DNA from: Crossaster papposus | Taxonomy: Eukaryota > Echinodermata > Asteroidea > Velatida > Solasteridae | DNA: 64,000 nucleotides | Direction of reading: 5' to 3' | Assembly (NCBI GenBank): GCA_037893245.1 | Contig: JBAIAA010000095.1 | Coordinates: 372,001 to 436,000, forward strand | In this document: piece after piece, positions 56,711 through 64,000 of the stretch | How positions within the stretch are numbered: the first letter of the stretch is position 1 | Layout: each line of letters starts with the position of its first letter | Program-made: the position numbers and the translations under genes | The notes under the pieces: generated by a model | Database searches by the model: none | What the model saw: the letters and a program-made list of their open reading frames with translations, nothing else | Told to the model about the DNA's origin: nothing

Positions 56711-57295
56711 GGGGCGAGTTGGTAAGGGGCAAGTCGGCCAGTTGACCTATAGCCTAGGTCAAGTAATTGTTGTCACTGTAAACCAGTTAAGCCGTGTACA
56801 TTGAGGCATTAATTCTTAATCATTCTCCTCCTCTTCCCTTCCCTTCCCTCCCCCCCCCTCCCCTCCCACCCCCCCCCCCCCCCCCCCTCCCACCCCCCCC
56901 CCCCCCCCCCCCCAAGTCCGTCCCATGCAAGTTGTGCGCCATGGTTGAATTTGGTCAACATGGAGATAAGACACGGTCGGCCGTGAACGAACGTGGCGTA
57001 TAATTAACGCCACGTTCACGAGTCTAAATCTACAGTACCATTCTTATAAAAGATACATTCACAAATAAAACCTGCAGTATTATACCATTACCAAGTACAT
57101 CATGTATAAGCGCATACAAACTGCAAGGTCCACCTACCTGATGAAAATTACGGAAAAGGTACGACCAAACATGCGGGAGAAGGAATCGCAACACCAAGAA
57201 CGAAACGCCGATGATGACAGCGCCCTCTATATAGTTTCTTGTTATTATACGAGTGTGATTTTTCACATGAAGCAGCAACGTACAGAACAAAGAGA
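56711..57295. other. Unit spacer with C-rich tract
   Basis: CCCTCCC and poly-C runs from about 56837 to 56913, then a local palindrome GTGAACGAACGTGGCGT / ACGCCACGTTCAC near 56982-57018, and the GATGAAAATTACGG block. No gene is seen. Confidence 0.45.
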
Positions 57296-57620
57296 ACAAT
57301 AATTTCATTTCATTTCATTTATTATTTCTCAGGTGAACAAGAACATTACAAAATACAATGTATAAGTAACAAAATACAATACATAGAGTACAGGACGAGA
57401 CTACATCCCTGAAGTACTGATTGCCAAAAAGCGAACCTAATCACTATCTGGTGGCTCTCCCATAATGCTATCAGTTAACGACAGTTACAGTTAAACTTAC
57501 AGTGATCATTTGTACAAGTTTTTGGTTATTTTTTTTTAAACAATGATAATATCCTTAGAGTACAGATAACAATTACGTGACTGGTATTTACAAAATACCA
57601 CTTGGGGAAAACATAATGAG
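57296..57620 (-). mobile_element. Non-LTR retrotransposon 3' tail, copy 2
   Basis: About 95% alike 36231-36545 by eye, with the same flanks, so it derives from the same insertion by segmental duplication. Confidence 0.5.
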
Positions 57621-58085
57621 GAAATAATGACACCCGGCGCGAACTGGTTAATGTAATTTATCTGTGTCACATTTCGTTGTTTTCAAAATGTCAAGGTTTG
57701 ACCGCAGTTAAGGGTTTAGTGAAGAATTTTAAACCAAGCTGGAGCAAAAACATGAGAACATGAATACAAACAAAACACAAAGTCTGCCAGGAATTGATCA
57801 TTAGTTTATTTTCCTCTTAAATTCCATTATTCCCCACAACTACATACAAACTTGTAATTAGAAATAAACAAACTGTGATAAGTTAAATTAATTGTTAACA
57901 ATTTAAAGCGATTTCCAGACTCCAGTAATATGTTATTAATTTGATTAATAAATATGAGAAAATTATTCATAAAGTGTTTTGGGTAAAGGGCCCTGCCCCT
58001 CATTGGCATATAACATTTGCTTTAACAGGCCTCGCAAACAAATGGTTTCTCACCAGTGTGAACACTCGTGTTTCTTTAGGAATCT
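57621..58085. other. Unit 5' flank and one ZNF linker remnant
   Basis: Matches 36546-37070: the THAP fragment is missing, and a finger remnant (CTCGCAAACAAATGGTTTC) is followed by AATCTGTCCAACTCCCCG, where the Penelope copy starts. Confidence 0.45.
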
Positions 58086-61671
<3,586 letters not shown>

Positions 61672-62622
61672 CTGTGTTAAAACACAAGCAAATAATGTGC
61701 TTCACTACACATTTGGACCATAACTACAAGGAATGTTTTAACCATTTAGCGCCAGGTTTATTTTCAAGTCACCGAGACCACTGGCGGGATTATTTTTCAT
61801 TGAAACAAACTGTTTTATTCAGTAAAATATTCCTGTTTTGAAACTACTACAAGACGCAGTTTATTAGCACCGTTATTTACAGGTTTTTGCCAACATTCTG
61901 TTGCCCAGGGAATTTTTCTCTATGCAGTGGGGGCGTGATATTACGTCAACGGCTACTCACCATAAATTCTGACTCTTGTGTATAAGTCATCGGTGGAACT
62001 ACACACAGGGCTGGGGACAATTGTACGCGGTAATATATACACATTTTTGCAAGCCCAGCTAAAAAGTACCCTTTCATCAAGAATTTCAAGGGAGACTAAA
62101 GGAACGATAGTTTGGAAATTTGAATGTCAAGAAACTACTGAATGCAGCTGATAATCCTCAGCTCAGCTGAGTCAGCTGTATGAATTTAATGGAGACAATG
62201 GAACTAGGTGTTCAATAGGCCTAATCACTGAAGCGTGATGCCACAATATAGCTTATTATACACCTCCACTGCGTCAACGAAGCATGCTTGGCAACGTTGA
62301 CGTATATTCACGTCCACCGCTGTGTATGCCATACGTCAGTCGTGTATTTGTTGGAGTCGAAATAAAAACTGGAAAATAATGATTGTGATTGGTCTAGTAT
62401 GGGTCAATAAAGTTGACATCACACGCACATCGCATTTTACAACAGCGCCCCCAAGGAGGTCTTTGCGTAAACGCGCTAATGTACCGTCTGCACTTTGTTT
62501 AACCTCATAATGGCCGCTCGGCCCGGTTGCTAGTGTGATTAGCGCGTACGCGTAGCGAGCGTGAAGTCAATGCAACCCCTTTGTTGCCAGTTGGCAAAAT
62601 CTGTAAATTAATATTAACTCAC
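61672..62622. other. ZNF-10 intron-like segment
   Basis: Matches 41058-41680 and then 20520-20775. The small conserved ORF is cut off near 62345 by a deletion that joins CGTGTATT to TGTTGGAGTCG. The CAGGCCCGTA MITE is absent (empty at 61950). No gene is seen. Confidence 0.4.
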
Positions 62623-62780
62623 CACAAGTACCAGTGTACGTTGACGTTGTGCTACGGCCCCACAATCTGCAGAAAGATCTTGTAGTACTACATGATGTAT
62701 ATATTAGGTTCAATTCAGACAGCCTTGCCAGAATTGTACATAGTACAGCCTAATAATGAAGAGAAAGTGAAATGGGGCGA
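62623..62780 (-). other. Putative ZNF leader exon (unit of ZNF-10)
   Basis: Donor GTGAGTTAATATT at 62622, with a 9-base insertion (CACAAGTAC) at the exon end. The short upstream ORF is altered (GTACAATTCTGGC). Confidence 0.38.
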
Positions 62781-63862
62781 GTTGGTAAGGTGAAAGTCGG
62801 CCAGTTGTCCTAGCCTAGCCTTGGCCGAGTAAGGTTGGTCATAAGTGTCCTTCTTATTCCTCCATGGTCAGTGACAGTGTAAACCAGTTGATGAGCCGTG
62901 TACGTTGAGGTATTGGAGAAATAATTCTTAATACAGTCAGTACTTATTTACAACGCCATATTCACGGGTATAATCTACACCATTCCTTAATAAGATGCAT
63001 TCACAAATAGAACCTGCATCACTATGGCATTACCAAGTACATGTACATCATTTTACAAACTGCAAGGTCTACCTACCTGATGAAAATTACGGCAAAACTA
63101 CGACCAACACAATATATAGAACGAAACGCCGATGATGACAGCGCCCTCTATATATAGTTTCTTTTTATTATACGAGTGGAATTCTTTAATATATGAAGCA
63201 ACGTATAGCGAAGAGAAAAATAATGACACCAGGCGCGAACTGGTTAATGAATTTGTCTGTGTCGCATTTCGTTGTTTTTAAAATTGATCCAAATACACCG
63301 TGTCCCAAAGATCAAGGTTTGACCCCAGTGGAGGGGTTTAGTGAAGAATGTCAAACAAAGCTGGAGCAAAAAGTAACATATACAAACAAAACACAATATC
63401 TGCCAGGAACTGATCATTAGTGTATTTTCTAATTGGATTCCATTTAATATTCCACACAACTACAGACAAACTTGTGATTATAAATACAAAAAACTGTGAT
63501 AAATTAAATTAATTTTTAACAATTTAAAGGGTCTGTGTTATGTGTGTTTTTTATTAGCTTAAATAAAAGATTATATTTGAGTGAGTGATTTCTAGACTCC
63601 AGTAAATAAGTTATTAATTTGAATAATAAATATGAGAAAAACAATCATAAAGTGTTTTGGGAAATGGCCCCACCCCGAGAATGGTACATGCACCTTATTG
63701 GCATTGAAAATGTGCATAATCGTGACGTACATTTGGGAACTCGTTGGCCGGCCAGTAGCTGAGCTACAGCGGCCGTGCTGCTACGCACGTGCAATCGATG
63801 CAGAATCATTCATTCCAGTTCGATTATCGATTAGTTCTGGATTTTCTTTATTCTTCATAAAA
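62781..63862. other. Unit spacer and 5' flank before THAP copy 5
   Basis: Standard order: GAAATGGGGCGAGTTGG, GATGAAAATTACGGC (empty for the 13782 element), AGCGCCCTCTATATATAG, GTTTCTTTTTATTATACGAG (empty for the 21364 MITE). It is the cleanest copy of this flank. Confidence 0.5.
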
Positions 63863-63967
63863 ATGACAGCCAGATGTGTTGCTGCAGGTTGCGGCAACAC
63901 CAATAAAGCTGGTGTTAGCATGCGTACATTTCCAATCATAAACTCCCAATCATCATTAATAAACTAA
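63863..63967 (+). CDS. THAP-domain N-terminal fragment, copy 5
   Basis: MTARCVAAGCGNTNKAG then VSMRTFP, with the HxFP His changed to Arg, 34 residues. The leader is open upstream to 63632. The facing ZNF gene would lie beyond the window. Confidence 0.45.
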   Translation: MTARCVAAGCGNTNKAGVSMRTFPIINSQSSLIN

Positions 63968-64000
63968 GTTGGATTAATTGCCAGCACTAAGCATTTTGGC

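Overview
This is a eukaryotic window, most likely from a marine invertebrate (echinoderm, hemichordate or cephalochordate; phylum not settled). It is AT-rich and full of TACATGTA-type motifs. It carries spliced C2H2 zinc-finger (ZNF) genes, THAP-type exons, Penelope-like, Ty3/gypsy, MULE and Tc1/mariner elements, and many short inverted-repeat elements. There are no bacterial operons, and no tRNA, rRNA or CRISPR array was recognised.

The backbone is a head-to-tail array of segmentally duplicated units. Along the + strand a unit reads: a 5' flank with AGCGCCCTCTATATATAG and TTATTATACGAG; a short THAP-like ORF (+); a spacer; one or two ZNF genes (-); an intron-like segment (-); a CCAAT-rich putative promoter or intron piece; and a conserved leader exon ending in a GTGAGT splice donor (-). 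Ten ZNF loci (here ZNF-1 to ZNF-10), five THAP fragments (4504, 15744, 33611, 45056, 63863) and seven leader-exon blocks (about 7.2, 20.8, 35.6, 43.0, 51.4, 56.6 and 62.6 kb) are visible. ZNF-1, -3, -4, -5, -6 and -9 have long open finger exons. ZNF-2, -7, -8 and -10 carry nonsense changes, frameshifts or deletions. By 5' end the genes form three types: type 1 (ZNF-3, -7, -9, -10) keeps a splice acceptor upstream; type 2 (ZNF-1, -5, -8) has lost it by deletion; type 3 (ZNF-2, -4, -6) begins MDTEGP.

Between and inside the units are transposable elements, many datable because a paralogous unit preserves the empty site. Layout: 1-3.6 kb, duplicated flank with a DD41D-like mariner interrupted by a MULE-like element that has minisatellite arms and two histone-type 3' stem-loops; 3.6-7.9 kb, unit with ZNF-1; 7.9-15 kb, nested inverted-repeat elements around a gypsy fragment; 15-21 kb, ZNF-2 and ZNF-3; 21-24.4 kb, ZNF-4; 24.4-32.4 kb, non-genic region with YY1-like sites and a 4.4 kb foldback structure whose arms are 22-bp satellite arrays; 32.4-36 kb, ZNF-5; 36-43 kb, ZNF-6 and ZNF-7; 43-47 kb, THAP fragment and ZNF-8; 47.3-51.3 kb, a DNA-transposon-like element with a Penelope-type reverse transcriptase inside; 51.4-61.6 kb, two copies of one dead Penelope-like element each followed by a decaying ZNF gene (ZNF-9, ZNF-10); 61.6-64 kb, start of another unit.

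The ZNF proteins should act as nuclear sequence-specific DNA-binding factors. Their near-identical finger backbones with variation concentrated in the recognition helix, rapid gain and loss, and element-rich surroundings fit a ZNF cluster evolving with the local transposons, but no target is shown by the sequence.
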